64,000 bases of DNA from the NCBI GenBank assembly GCA_013368445.1, contig JAACJO010000008.1:310001-374000 (forward strand). Reading direction: 5' to 3'. Under the pieces are notes generated by a model. It searched no databases. It was not told the DNA's origin and was given only the letters and a program-made list of their open reading frames with translations. The translations under genes and the position numbers were made by a program. Below, in pieces: positions 1 to 11,538 of this stretch. Each line of letters starts with the position of its first letter. The first letter of the stretch is position 1. The stretch is from Leucocoprinus leucothites (taxonomy: Eukaryota > Basidiomycota > Agaricomycetes > Agaricales > Agaricaceae).

Positions 1-312
1 ATAGTGGAGAGCTCCTCCAAATCCCTCGAGCGGAAAGCTATATCCTGTGAGCACATCCCCATCGTTGAATCCGGTGCGCCAGACCTGGCCATCGGAGCCC
101 TGGAGAGGCTCGTGGCGTGCGTCAGGAAAAGTCTGGTAAAACTTTTCGTCCTGTTCGCGAAGGGTCTGCTGGAAGGGAGAAAGGTGGTGTTGCTGGTGGG
201 TGTCCTCGAGGTGAGGGTGTGACATGTGGTTGTCGGTGGTATGGCGGGGTGGATATGGAGAAATATTCGGGGGAGGATGGGCGGGAAAGTAGTTCAGGTC
301 ATAGGAGGCCAT
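1..312 (-). CDS. 5' end of an unknown His/Pro-rich protein (runs off the window)
   Basis: An open frame on the minus strand runs from an ATG at 310-312 to the left edge without a stop (104 codons seen). The N-terminus begins MASYDLNYFPAHPPP and is rich in His, Pro, Gln and Tyr, followed by a more ordered stretch (WRTGFNDGDVLTGYSFPLEG). No signal peptide or membrane segment is visible. The composition resembles disordered N-termini of fungal transcription factors, but no DNA-binding domain lies in the visible part, so no function is assigned. An intron could interrupt the frame before the edge. Confidence 0.5.
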   Translation of the reverse strand, partial: MASYDLNYFPAHPPPNISPYPPRHTTDNHMSHPHLEDTHQQHHLSPFQQTLREQDEKFYQTFPDARHEPLQGSDGQVWRTGFNDGDVLTGYSFPLEGFGGALHY

Positions 313-805
313 GAGTGGAGGAAGAGAGCAACAGTGATTACGAGAGCTATAAAACTAGATTCATAACAGGCCCATCCCGGCCCTGACTGCTACTTTAATA
401 CAAATCTGGACCTACAATATCACCCCACACGCCGCCTTCTCATCCCGGCCCCATCCCTTTCTATCTCCAACATACATCCTTTATTCACACATGCTGGCGC
501 TGTATTCGGGAGCTCACAGAACAATTGAATCAGCAAGTTGATACTATTTCCCGAATCTCACGGTATGTGACCCTGGACATTACAGATGCCCTCGCAACGT
601 TCAGGCTGCCGGATCTCCCTGTATTGGTACTCTCAAAGCCTCAGGAGCCCCAAGTGGCTTCTCCCAGCCTCCGAAAAGCTTTTTGAGGCCAATCGGAAGC
701 AGCACCCCCATGATCACATGACCACATAGAATCTCGTTTACTCGTAGTACTGTCTGTCCGCCGGCCGGCAAATCCCAAGTTCACTTGATAGCTATCATGT
801 ACATA
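313..805. other. Intergenic region, nothing recognised
   Basis: Upstream region of the partial gene at the left edge and downstream region of the hypothetical gene at 806-1476. It holds pyrimidine-rich tracts and no reading frame with coding character on either strand. Confidence 0.5.
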
Positions 806-1476
806 CTAGTCCCTCCTTCCCACCCATTCCTTTTCCTCGCTCGTAGTGTAGTCCTCCCCCTCACTGCTAAGCGCGGCCCATTCGCCTTCGATCCGGATGT
901 TCTCCGACATCGGGATCTTTGCCCCTCTCATCCTCAAAAACTTTATCACCTCTCGCGCATATCTCCATCCTTCTACTTCTTCCGTTCCTTCTGAAGCTGT
1001 GTGCACCACCGTGCCTCCTCCATGCATCCGTGCAAGATGCGCACAAGCGTATATCTTCTCGTCAGCACCTTCACGCTGCAATTCTTTGAAAAACGCAGCC
1101 AGGGCCCGGACTGCCTCTGCCCTTGCCCGCAGTACATGACGCACGAGCCTGCGTGAGGGCGGCCGTCGAATAGGCCTCGCTTTCACGGGCGGCTCTGCTC
1201 CCCTATGTAAATCGGGTGATGAGCTTGGTGACGCTGGGCTCGCATTGGGTGTATCTGTGCCCGATCCGGACAATCTCGCTGGCAATTTCTTTGATCTGTC
1301 AATCCACGGGTTCTCGGGAGGAATCCGAGGCGTCGTGTACTGCGAAAGCGCAGGTAAGGAAAGGTCCCATTTCTTGGGCACCCATACACCAACAAGCACA
1401 CGCCATGCTGCAATACAGCGCTTGGCCCTATTTAATCATTAAATCAGCCGGTCTTCAAACCTCTGCGCCAAGACAT
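806..1476 (-). CDS. Hypothetical basic protein
   Basis: The main frame (806 to about 1408) encodes about 200 residues: a Ser/Pro-rich middle, a basic Arg-rich segment (RPIRRPPSRRLVRHVLRARA), then a helical region with Cys and His (ACAHLARMHGGG) and an acidic tail. The uninterrupted frame has no ATG at its 5' end. A short first exon starting at ATG 1474-1476 (MSWRR), joined through an intron of about 60 bp ending TTGCAG near 1409, gives an in-frame start; its donor (GTTTGA) is weak. The Arg-rich N-terminus could be a mitochondrial presequence (inference). The model begins only 20 bp downstream of the acyltransferase stop, on the same strand. No family recognised; the start is the least certain part. 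Confidence 0.45.
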
Positions 1477-1496
1477 AGGGCACCAACCGTTCGTAA

Positions 1497-3221
1497 TTAT
1501 CTGTTCGGGTGTTTCCACTTGTCAGAAGTCGTGTACGTTACTTCAATATATCCCCACTTACCATCTATTATCCGGTTATGGTACACTCCAAATAAGTACA
1601 CGGTCACAGCCGAAACCAGCGCACCGACAGGGGTATACATGGACAATGCCCAAAGGAAGAAAAATGCAACGGAATAGGTGAAAATAAGGGCAATTAACCC
1701 AAATGCAACTTTGTTCTGAGCCTGTGTTTCTTCCTCGTGCTCTACCAGCTTCGCACCATAGCGAGCCATGGCGTATGCTGGTATGTGCACGATAAGCGGA
1801 ATGAAGAAGAAAGGAAGACGAACCAAAATCGAGATCGAATCACGAAGCAAAAGCAAAATGGTATAGAGACGACTCGGCAGAGGTACCGGCGCCTTTGGAT
1901 CCAAGGAACGAGGCAGGGGAAGAGAAGAAAGTGTAGAGTTCGTCAGGTGTGATGATTGCAGCAGGGAGTAGTACTCTAGAAGGTGCCGTCTGACAGACTT
2001 CAAATTAGGGGTCGTGTCTGGCAGGGTGAAGAGATCGACGAGGCTGTGAAGGCGGATGAGAAATGAACTCATGGCGTCAGCAGCTGCACACTTACGTTTG
2101 AGATATCACTACGAAATCCTCAAGTGGAATGCCCTTTTCACCCTCCCATAGAATATCTCTCGCCATCCGGGCAGCATAGAGGGTATCCCTGGTGTTTGGA
2201 ATCATTAGGAAGCGAAAATGAATGGTTTCGTTGGAACACACCAGTCTGGAGCATTGATACTAGCCTCGATCAACTCTTGTTCGATTGCTTGTGTCAGACG
2301 TTTAGCAGCAACACGAGGAGCTCCCTCTTGAGACGAGAAGAACTGTTCTTTGAAAGGGTCCATCTTAATGGGTCGCCCAAACCTGCAATAGCACATAGAC
2401 GGTAAATTAGCAAGCAGTACCCTATCCACAAGATAAAAAGATACCGACTCCATGATCACCTAAGAAAATACAGAGCAATTAATAGTATCCTCTGCGCAAA
2501 ATAGACACAACTCACAGAACTCCTATATTTGGGTTTATTAGTATACACAATGGCAGCAGGGATAACCTGGATCTCCTCCTCAACGGCCTGTCCAGGGTTC
2601 TCGTGCGCCCACTTTGTGTACTCTAAAGCAGCCCAAGCGGCACCATCTTTCACCTGCATAATCCTCGGCTCCGTATAGCTGGTGCCTTCAGGGAACAAAG
2701 CCACCGCTTCCCCCTTCGCTAATGCTTCTATTGTCCCCTTAAGCAATACGCGTCGATCTTTAGATTTACGGTCCACAGGGATATTGCCAGAAGAAAGCAG
2801 GATCCATCGCACGACAGGGTTGCCAAAAAGAGTCGCTAGGATGTGGCGTAAAAAGGTGATTTGACTCGAGACAAGCGTGGAGCATACCTTTGCTCCAGTA
2901 GTTCAGGATACGTTGGTGCGGAAAACCGACAGCTGTCGTTAGCGGAGAGTCAGATTGCGCTTTAGCTTAGCCTCGCCTAGAAGAAGACGCCTACAAAGAA
3001 TAACCGGGTCAAGCATCATATTATGATGCGTCGCGCAACTACAGAACGTGACATTAGGTGAAAGCTCAACCAAGAGTCATGAGGGGATACACGTACACGA
3101 TGATAGGCCCTTTCTTGGGCACATTCTCCCCTCCAATAACCCTCAGTTCAGTGAAGAACGAGTCTACAGCCAGACCTGCCGTTCCACGAATTATACGATG
3201 AAGAGGTTTGTAGTCCGTCAT
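1497..3221 (-). CDS. Glycerol-3-phosphate / dihydroxyacetone-phosphate acyltransferase (Sct1/Gpt2-like)
   Basis: Acylates glycerol-3-phosphate at sn-1 in the ER membrane, the first step of phosphatidate and triacylglycerol synthesis. Spliced from the ATG at 3219-3221 (MTDYKPLHR). Acyltransferase motifs appear in order: HX4D block (THHNMMLDP, about 3030), GNIPVDR (about 2780), PEGTSY (about 2690) and the VIPAAIVYT block. Downstream, INAPDW joined to DTLYAARMARD across a GT-AG intron is a family hallmark; another 52-bp intron (2044-2095) links DFVVISQ to LVDLF. The C-terminus has two hydrophobic hairpins (LPFFFIPLIVHIPAYAM and IALIFTYSVAFFFLWAL), as expected for this membrane family. The ATG at 3221 was preferred to an in-frame one 69 bp upstream because the conserved region starts immediately after it. 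Confidence 0.9.
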
Positions 3222-4235
3222 AGCCGTGAAGTGAGGCGAGGATAATGGGAGCGTAGAGTCAGTTGTCTTCGGGCGAGAAGTGGTCTTCAAGTGAAAGTTG
3301 TAGGTGGTACCACCACAAAATCATACAGCTCTCCTGCCAAGGCAGAGCTCTGCTAAAATTCGCTGTCAGGCAATGAGCGTCAAGCAGGCCGCAATGTCAC
3401 GTGTTATTTACCATAACAAACGCTCGATTTGGTCACCGTAGGCCTTTCCCATCTCTCTGCGTCAAGTTCCCGGCGTTCCTTTCTCTGTCTATGCAGCGGA
3501 TTTGCCTTCGTGTTAGTTGCTCGGAACGGAATGTAAACGGAAAGCTTTTGTTGAATTGCTCGCTCCGGGCTATGGCTTCCTTTGCAAGAACACGCGAGGG
3601 AGCCTCGGAAAGGCGAGCTCGGTGATAACTCCCTCAGTGATTTTGACTACGATCTCTCTTCTCCCTATTTTAGCCTTTGCCTCTCCCAGGTGGCGCGTGT
3701 TGAGTCTATACCGTGGGTCCACCTCCGACGTTCCCGTGAACTTCTCCAGTTCTTTTTCTCATTAGCTTTTACACCACTGAAATCAAACGTCTACTGCATC
3801 TATCCACGCGTTTCAATCACACGCTCAGAGCCATCTGCCTAGCTCGGCTATTGATGCTGATTTTCCAATGTGTTTCGGCAAAGAATCCACATCCGCTGAA
3901 TAGCAAATCCACCTCCGTGCTATTCACTTCTGTTCAGCGTGTTTTTGATCTCTGATGACTAGCTTCTTTGGGCCCCTGGTGACTGACGTACCCCATGGGC
4001 CACATCACGCGGCGTGCGCTAAATATATGACTTCCTCCACTCCAAGCGTGGGCGCTTACGACGAGAAATCATGCGTTCCACATATTTTGGCTGAGTTCTT
4101 GAGAGTCGAAACACGAAACACATATGGCACACGAATTCTTCTTCAGTTGCTCTGGTGCTGTATTTGGTTTATAAAACCCGAGGGGTGGTTTTCTGCAGCG
4201 TCGGTTGATCGAATAGCTTCTTCCCCAAGTTAACA
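3222..4235. other. Divergent intergenic region (acyltransferase / GH76 mannanase)
   Basis: About 1 kb between two divergently transcribed genes, so it must contain both promoters. A TATA-like stretch (TTTATAAAACC, about 4168-4178) lies about 60 bp upstream of the mannanase ATG. The small frames here show no coding character. Confidence 0.5.
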
Positions 4236-5996
4236 ATGGTCAAATTCTTGTCCGCTGCTTTTGTCCTTCTTGCGACCATCTCCGCCGCCATAGCAGCCCC
4301 GTCAATTGAGAAGCGACAATGCCAGGCTACTCTAGACATCGCTCTTGTGAGATTTTACAAAAATATAATTCTCCGCCTTCCAATCTCACGTTCACGAAAC
4401 TGTATAGAGCGTTGCTCGAAGGCTTCAAACGCACTACTTCAATTCTGGCAACGGACAATATACCGGAGGCTCGCTCTGGACTGACGCTGTGCGTTAACAA
4501 TATCACCATGGCTTCATCATGACTAATGACATTATGGGTTCAACATGTTCAATTAGAACACCGTGGAGGACTTGCACAACCTCATGCTTGCAAGAAACTC
4601 TGATGACTTCTCAAATGTAGCTGCTCAGTCAACCATCGGCCGTGCTGCTCTGTCGAACGCAAACTGGCAATCCATAATTAACGGTAGCAACGACGATGCC
4701 GGAGTTAGTCCTGGTGACCCATCTTTATTTTGGTCTCTGAAACTGATCCGTAGTCCTCGATTGTGACTGTAGTGGATTGTCCTCGCCCTCTGGAAAATCG
4801 GCGATTATATGGGCGCGAGAGGAAGGGACCCTGCACCTTACAACGTACGTTTTCCGGAACAAGACCTAAATCGCGAGCCTTCTAGCCTCACGCCAATTTC
4901 TCGTGTTAGAATGCTGGCAACACAATATACAACATGATTGCAGGGCAGTGGGACGATACCTGTGGTGGAGGTGGTTAGTATTTTAACCTTTACCTATCAA
5001 ATCGCATCTCTTCCTGCCCGGATGCTTATCTCATCGGACAGTTTGGTGGTCAACCGCTCACACTTACAAAAACGCCATTACGAACGAACTCTTCCTCCTT
5101 ACCTCGGCAAACGGGTATTTGCGTTTCCGCAACTCCTCCTATCTGGTAAACGCGCAAAAGGTGAGGCATTTCCAAACCTTTGGTCCAATTTGTTCTCTAA
5201 TAGCTTTACTTCGCCATAGACATGGAACTGGCGTTAGTATTCCAATACTCTTGGCTTCTTGGCATGGATCACTGAATGGCCGGAATACGTCCAGTAAAAG
5301 CTTCCGGAATGCGCAATTCAGATGGCCTTTGGAATGATGGACTTGACTCCAATACGTGTCGGAACAACGGCCAGGTACGCGGTTTTGGTGAGCTCATCGC
5401 AGTTCCCCTATTAATCACAGCGCACCACTTCAGACGACCTGGTCATACAACCAAGGCGTCATTGCTTCTGGACTTGCAAACCTTTATGCAGCCACCGGTG
5501 ACGCGTCCTTACTGGATGAAGCCGAGATCACTCTAGATGCGACCATCAGGCATATGGTTGACAACAACATCCTCAGAGAATCCTGTGATAACGCTGCCTC
5601 AGGCGGTTCGGTATGCAATCAAGATCAAGTGAGTCTTCTGTAGCCCATGGAAGTGGAGTCGCTCTAACACGTACTTTCAGCAACTTTTCAAGGTCTGTAC
5701 ACTTGCTCTGCACGTGTGAGCTGAACACACCGCTGACAACTCTGTGATGACAGGGTCTCTGGACGAAACACCTACAGTATTATCTCGACATGGCCAATGA
5801 CCCTGCCCGTACAGCGAAGTACAGCGCTTTCCTTGGGTCCCAGTCTTCAGGTGTCTTCCATTTCGGAACCAATGCGGATAACGATGTTGGTTCGGTATGG
5901 TATGCACCTAATCAAGGCGGTTCGATCTTCACTCCCAAGACGAGTGCCAGCGGACTGGAGGCCCACGTTGCTGCAGCAAAGTATGGTCCATGTTAA
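4236..5996 (+). CDS. Secreted GH76 alpha-1,6-mannanase
   Basis: Endo-acting alpha-1,6-mannanase family (six-hairpin fold) that cleaves the mannan backbone of fungal and yeast cell walls. A signal peptide is clear (MVKFLSAAFVLLATISAAIA, then a Lys-Arg site, IEKRQ). Spliced from about nine exons: SNDDAG joins WIVLALWKIGDY across the intron 4704 to about 4771, giving the adjacent Asp-Asp pair followed by a Trp that matches the catalytic DD of GH76. Further family blocks are CGGG(V)WW, YKNAITNELFL, NSDGLWNDGLD and TWSYNQGVIASGL. The stop is at 5994-5996 after KYGPC. No GPI-like tail is seen, so a soluble secreted enzyme is more likely than the anchored Dfg5/Dcw1 transglycosidases of the same family. 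Exon edges were placed by eye. Confidence 0.88.
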
Positions 5997-6217
5997 TATA
6001 TGGTTACAGAAAGTTGAAAATGTATCGACGGAAATATAAATGAGTGGTATCAATATTGGTATTTAGTAAGAAAGAAGACAGAAAAATCAGGCAACACAAA
6101 CAAACCCCACAAGGAATCCATGAATGTTATCCAAACAAATGTACAATAATACTAAGTTAAAGAAACACGAGAGCAACATTTCACCCTACGCATGCTCGCA
6201 GTGAACAAGATCGTCAT

Positions 6218-9200
6218 CTAATCGTCATCATCGTCCTCGTAGCTCCGAGCCCTTTCTCTTTTATGGTTTGAAGGTCCAGCCTGCTGAGTTGAGATCACAG
6301 ATCCAGGAGTAGATGGCTCTGCTTCTTCTCGTATCGTTGCCTCTTCTGGCCCTTTCCACTTGCCCTTCACGACATAATTTTCATCTGTCGGGGTGGCTCC
6401 ATTTAGCGCGCGTTCCAGTGCTGGAGTAGAAACGTTCTCAATAGGTATGAAAAGGTCTGCACGTGTGAGCGACGGACCTTTTTCCCCTCGTTTCTTGAGT
6501 CGCAATGACATGGCCTTGGTAAGAGAGTCTATGTATGAATCATATTTGACAGTCTCCTTGAGGATGTATTTTGACTTCTTTTCCCAGTTTGTCTGTGCCT
6601 TTTGGGCAGTTGGGGATCTGGGTTGGTACTAAAACATTCGGGTCAGTTGACGTGTTACAGCGGGTAGCTATAAAAGTTATACCAAGTTCATCATCGGACT
6701 ACGCAAATTGTTATGCTGCTGGAGCTCCTTCTTGAGGAAATTGACATGCTTCTTTAAAGCCTCCAATTGTCCCTCTTCATCGTGTGTGCTCGAAACGCCA
6801 GGCGGTAGTGGCTCCTTCCAGTCTGCAATGAATGTCTTGTCAACATAAGGTGAGCTGCCCCGAACGGTGGCAACGCCGTCTCTCCAAGCAAGCTTGTACC
6901 GCGAGCTCCTGGTACTGCGTCCACTGCGCCCGCTACGTATACTCATTGCATCGGTACTGTCAGCTGGATCTCGAGAAGTATCATTATGTGATGCCGAACG
7001 CCCGTGCGCGAAGGGATCCATAACTCTGTTCCAACCGTACTCCATGTTTGAAACCCCTCCAGCCAGGGGCTCCTTACTAACCCTCGCAGCCCAGTAATTA
7101 CAAGTCGAGACCCATTCATTGACCAGCTCCTCCGTTCCAGCCTGGAAGAAATAAACTCCACCGTTTGGGAGTGATAAGACCATACAATGAGGCCGGTTTC
7201 GATCATAGCCAGGGGGTGGCAGCGCATGTGCTAGGGAGTGAGCCAGATGAAGGGCTCCAACAGAATTAGCATTTGCCTGTGATGAAATTCAGCACACATG
7301 TTGACTGATTGAGAGATGTATAGTTTCACCAGCCAATTTCCACCTCCAACTGCACCAGAAGTACCCGCAGTGTTGTCGCCAAAGGTGAACATGCTGAGTT
7401 CACCCTTCTGAATGACAACAAAGACATCCATCCATGATTTGTCCTTCGCACGTTTTCCTCCTGCATCTGTGAAATGTTTCCGGCAGAGCATCCCTTCCTT
7501 GGCCCAAGGTGCTCCGAGTAAGGCTAGCTCTTCATCCGATATACTGATCGTTGTTGAGTCCGAGGCATCACTCTTAACACTGCGGTCATCGTCTTCTTGT
7601 GCTTCGCGAATGATGGTGTGGGAAAGGTTGTGTGCAAAACCAAGAGTGGGTGTAAGGAAAGCCGGCGTGGAGCCGAACAGGGCCTATGAAAATGATAAAT
7701 GAGGTCAGCCTCAAAGATTTCTAATGAGAGACAAACATCAGAGGTAGCGAAGCTAGGTGCAGGACTTGCGCGACCATCTATGCTACTATTACTACTGTAC
7801 GGACTGATACCAGCCTGGGCTGCAAGTAGAGAAGGCCACCCACGTATACTTCCACGCTTGAAGTTTTGGTTGGACCTTAAGCTTCTGTTACGCATCATTC
7901 CGGACCCAGGACTGAGCGAGGACGTAGAGGGTCGACCGATACTGAGAGGCTGAAGGATCTGTTGGCTCTTGATAGCATTATACATTTCCTATGGATTTGC
8001 GTTCAGTGCCATGAGAGAGTCACACGCGAAGGCGGAATCACCTTCAATAGACTTTCCATGTCCTCTTCCCAAGCCCGACCGTACACTTGATGGGGCGAAC
8101 CGCGTTGGTCATGACTAGCCATTGAGACTTGTACAGACGGTGTACTGCCGTTCGCATGCTGGGTTACGAGAGTCGTTGGTTGCGGGGAAATGTTCCTTGG
8201 AACACTATTCCAGCTAGTAATACTATCACTTCGTTTCGACCGAGGTACGATCTCTGTGTCATCAGAGCCTGGGCTACGAACACTGCTGGAACAATCGTCA
8301 AAAGTGAGGTCGGAGGAAGAGAGAGCGCCGGGATGATTCGGCCGGATTTGCATTTGTATCGCAGTCATGGTGTTTTTGACGAACTGACTACGGGACATTC
8401 TGGAGGTGAGATCAGCGACGTGGAGATCTGTGTTGAGTAGGAGAAGGGAGTATGCGACTGCGTGGACAATATCTGATAGTGGAAAGTAAGCTCTGGATCG
8501 GTGGCTAGGGACAAGAACTTACTAGCGCTGCCATACAATCCTCCAGGGTTACAATCCCAGTATCTTTTGCTGAACTCTTCAAGGATGCGATCCACCTGCT
8601 GCGTTTCGCCCTTAAGAAAAAGCTTTGCACACATGTGCCTGAAAACAGATGAAAATCACTCTCAACGAACATTTCTCTAGGTCCTACCTGAATGCAACGT
8701 CAAGTCGAAGGCCTGGAAAGTCGAACCCTTCCATGTAATATCGCAGAGTAATCTTATTGAGGCGACCACTGTTACTCGGAAGTTAGAGCTTAAAGTTAAT
8801 AATTTCATGAGCTTAAGACTGACTGTTTTCCCAGCCACTCTGCGATTTTATCTTTTGCAAGGAACTCTTCATCCTCATCCCAGCATTTTTTGGCAAGCTC
8901 CTTGGCCTTTGCCTCCAGCTCACCATCATCCATGTTTGACGATCGGCTTGATGAGGGAAAACGTGACAAAGCCAAATCATTGACGGACAGCTCTTGCTGT
9001 GAACTGCGCCTTTGTTGGGATACTTGATTATGGCCATGGTTAGCGAAGAATCGATTACAGAACAAGTGGAAGAACTTACATATACGAACATCGTCAATGA
9101 CAGGGAGAAGAGAAGGTTCAGAACTGGATGCAGTTGAGCGATGAAGAACCCGTAGTCTATTCGTGTCTCGCGGACTTCCAAATCCATTCAGCCCCCCACG

Positions 9201-11259
9201 AGGTTTCAACAGCCCAGCAGACGGAATCGTGTGACTTGGGCGAGGAGAGCTATTTGTACTTGAACTGCCAGAAGCACGATTAGGTAACTGCAAGGATGAG
9301 GTACGAGGTGGCACCACTGTCGGATCCGATTCTTCAAGTTGCTTCTTCCCACTCCTTCCAAATTCTTCCCGGAAAATCTTGGAAGGCGTAATAGTCTCTT
9401 CCAATTTTTTACGATACGCTAGCTGTCGAGCGGGTGTTGAGGGGTCCTGTAAGTCTAGTGTCGTACTAGGGGTCGATTCTAGTTGTGACAATTCACCCTT
9501 GAATTGATCGAGGACATTACGGAGCGTGGAATCTTCCCATTTTTCTGATTTGGGTTGGTCAGGCCTCACTGGTGAAAGAGGAGTAGGAGGAAGGGGATTT
9601 TCCGTAGAAGAAGTAGATGGTGTCTTCTTCAAATCTGCATCGCCAACGCTCATGCTTCTCCGCTTCGGGGTCAGAGTGCCATTCGCGGTCGTGGTCCTGG
9701 ATATTGGCACAGGTTCCTGTACAAGCGCAGGTTTATCAATAAGAACTAGAGATGAGTCGGTGTCACTGCTTTCCCGTAGAGGAGTTGGCAAAATTGGCGG
9801 AAGAGGCTTCGTCATATCTGGTCGAGGAGAAGCTTGAGGTTCGGGTGTTTGTGAAACAGATGGACGATGTTGGGCAGGCATTGAGGGCACAGGAGGTTTG
9901 AAGGCGTCAGAGAGTGAAGGTGAGGACGTGACGGAAACTGGAGTTGATGCATCCGTCCTCTATGCGCACAAAGAGAGGGCATTGAGTCGCGTCAAACACA
10001 CAAAGGGACCGCTGATGGCCACTCACCAAGCGTTCTCTGACAGTGTTTGCACCCGTCATCTTTCCCCAGAGAGCGCGCATTGAATTTTTTGGTGGCTGAA
10101 TCACGACTTGCTTGAACATACATTCATTTAAAAAAAATTAGAGGTGTGACACTGACTTTGAGTGTCCCTGTTTCCCTTGGACGGGGACTTGTGTGCATCA
10201 AGTCATCTCTCTTTTTACTATTTCCCCCGCCCCTCGACGTCGATGAGCTTAAGGTGAATTGAACGGGACTTGCATTCGTCGAAGTCGTAGACGATCTCTG
10301 CCTACTCGTGATATTTGACGAACTCGCGGTGGAAGGCCGGTCGAAAGATGGCAGTGGAGGTGCGGGTTCCTCCCTCTTTTTCTCCCTCTCCCTCAAATTT
10401 TTATACTGTTGGGTACTAATAACACCACCTCTTTCTTTGGCTTTTCGCAACAACGTCGTCAAATCTGGGCTACTGGATGTTCCAGCAGACCTATAGATGG
10501 ACCTCCTATTGGTCTGTCGTTCGGCATCATCTTCGACAAGGTCATAAAATACATCGTGCTGGCTTTGTGAAGGCGGTGTTGCTGTTGCAAGCGTGGATTC
10601 AGGAGTGCTGGAGGAAGATTGACCAGGGGTAGATGAAGCAGAGGCTGGAGTTGGTGTTGGAGGGACAACGACAGGTGTACCAGGTTGCCCCAACCTCATG
10701 GGTGTCGTGTTGCGTGGATTCATCCTAGCCCTTGGACCAACAGGACTTGGAACAGGAGTGTACGATGAACTATAGCTTCTGCTTATGGATGGTGAGCTCA
10801 AATCCTGCCCGAGAGTATTGACGTCTACTCCTTCTCGAAGCAAAACTGTGCCCTCTGCCTTCAAAGCTTGTTCGAAGTCTAGATCTGTGCGAGAAACGCG
10901 ACGTTGCAATCGTTGGTTTCTCAGATCATTAGAGGCAACGGGTGAAAGGAGATGCTGGTTCGGGCGGGAGGGGGAAGCGGTGGAGGACGAGCCTGAGGCG
11001 GCATTTGCATTCTGTCGGAATTTGGAAGCCAGTGTGGGATACAATCAAATGAACACGACAGGAAAGTTGTTGAACAGATGGCGAGAAAAAGGGAGCAAAA
11101 TGGATGCGGTCGTGAAGGAAAGTGGTAAAAGTAGTGCTCGAACGAGAATGGTATAAGAAGTAGACGCTGGGTGAGTAAGAAAAGGATTGGATTTGTGAAG
11201 TGTGGGCGGCGCCAAGGGACAACGACACGGTTACCCCTGGAAATTGTCGTGGGCAACAT
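6218..11259 (-). CDS. Arf guanine-nucleotide exchange factor with Sec7 and PH domains (EFA6/Yel1/Sec74 type)
   Basis: Activates Arf GTPases at membranes, probably the plasma membrane by analogy with EFA6, Yel1 and fission yeast Sec74. A long Ser/Pro-rich N-terminus (11.0-8.95 kb) precedes the Sec7 domain (about 8.95-8.3 kb): ITLRYYMEGFDFPGLRLDVAFR, then LFLKGETQQVDRILEEFSKRY with the catalytic Glu finger in KGE, then AVAYSLLLLNTDLH. After a linker comes the PH domain (about 7.5-6.9 kb), with GKRAKDKSWMDVFVVIQKGEL and the C-terminal Trp region of the EFA6/PSD subtype. A coiled-coil segment (KYILKETVKYDSYIDSLTKAM) and an acidic tail (SYEDDDDD) end the protein at 6218. The start is unresolved: the long first frame (to 11044) lacks an ATG. 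An ATG at 11257-11259 spliced to 10992 fits in phase but needs a 242-bp intron. Confidence 0.85.
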
Positions 11260-11538
11260 CAAATTCTTAATTCATCACACACTAGCTTCATCTCGCTGAG
11301 CCCAAAGTAATCATTTGCACAACAGAAAGAAAAATCAAATACAATAATCTAGCCCCCCCACCCATCTACCTAATAACGCAAATGCAACCAATATCCTCAA
11401 TCAAAATACTAAAAAAAATCGTGTGACATGCAATACTGGTACACAGTCTAGGACAAAACATGAGAATGAGTGCGACAGACTCCGGTCAGTATAACAAAAC
11501 AAAACAGAGAAACCGCTATCAGGAAAAGACACCAGGAC
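11260..11538. other. Short intergenic region
   Basis: Separates the Arf-GEF 5' end from the 3' end of the GATA factor, both on the minus strand. It holds A-rich and C-rich tracts (for example the C run near 11353) compatible with a 3' UTR. Nothing else is seen. Confidence 0.4.

Noticed and set aside
11045..11262. 113-codon frame overlapping the Arf-GEF 5' end as a separate protein
   Set aside because: Pyrimidine-driven Phe/Ser/Leu-rich composition typical of a leader; it is more likely the 5' UTR and first exon/intron of the Arf-GEF.
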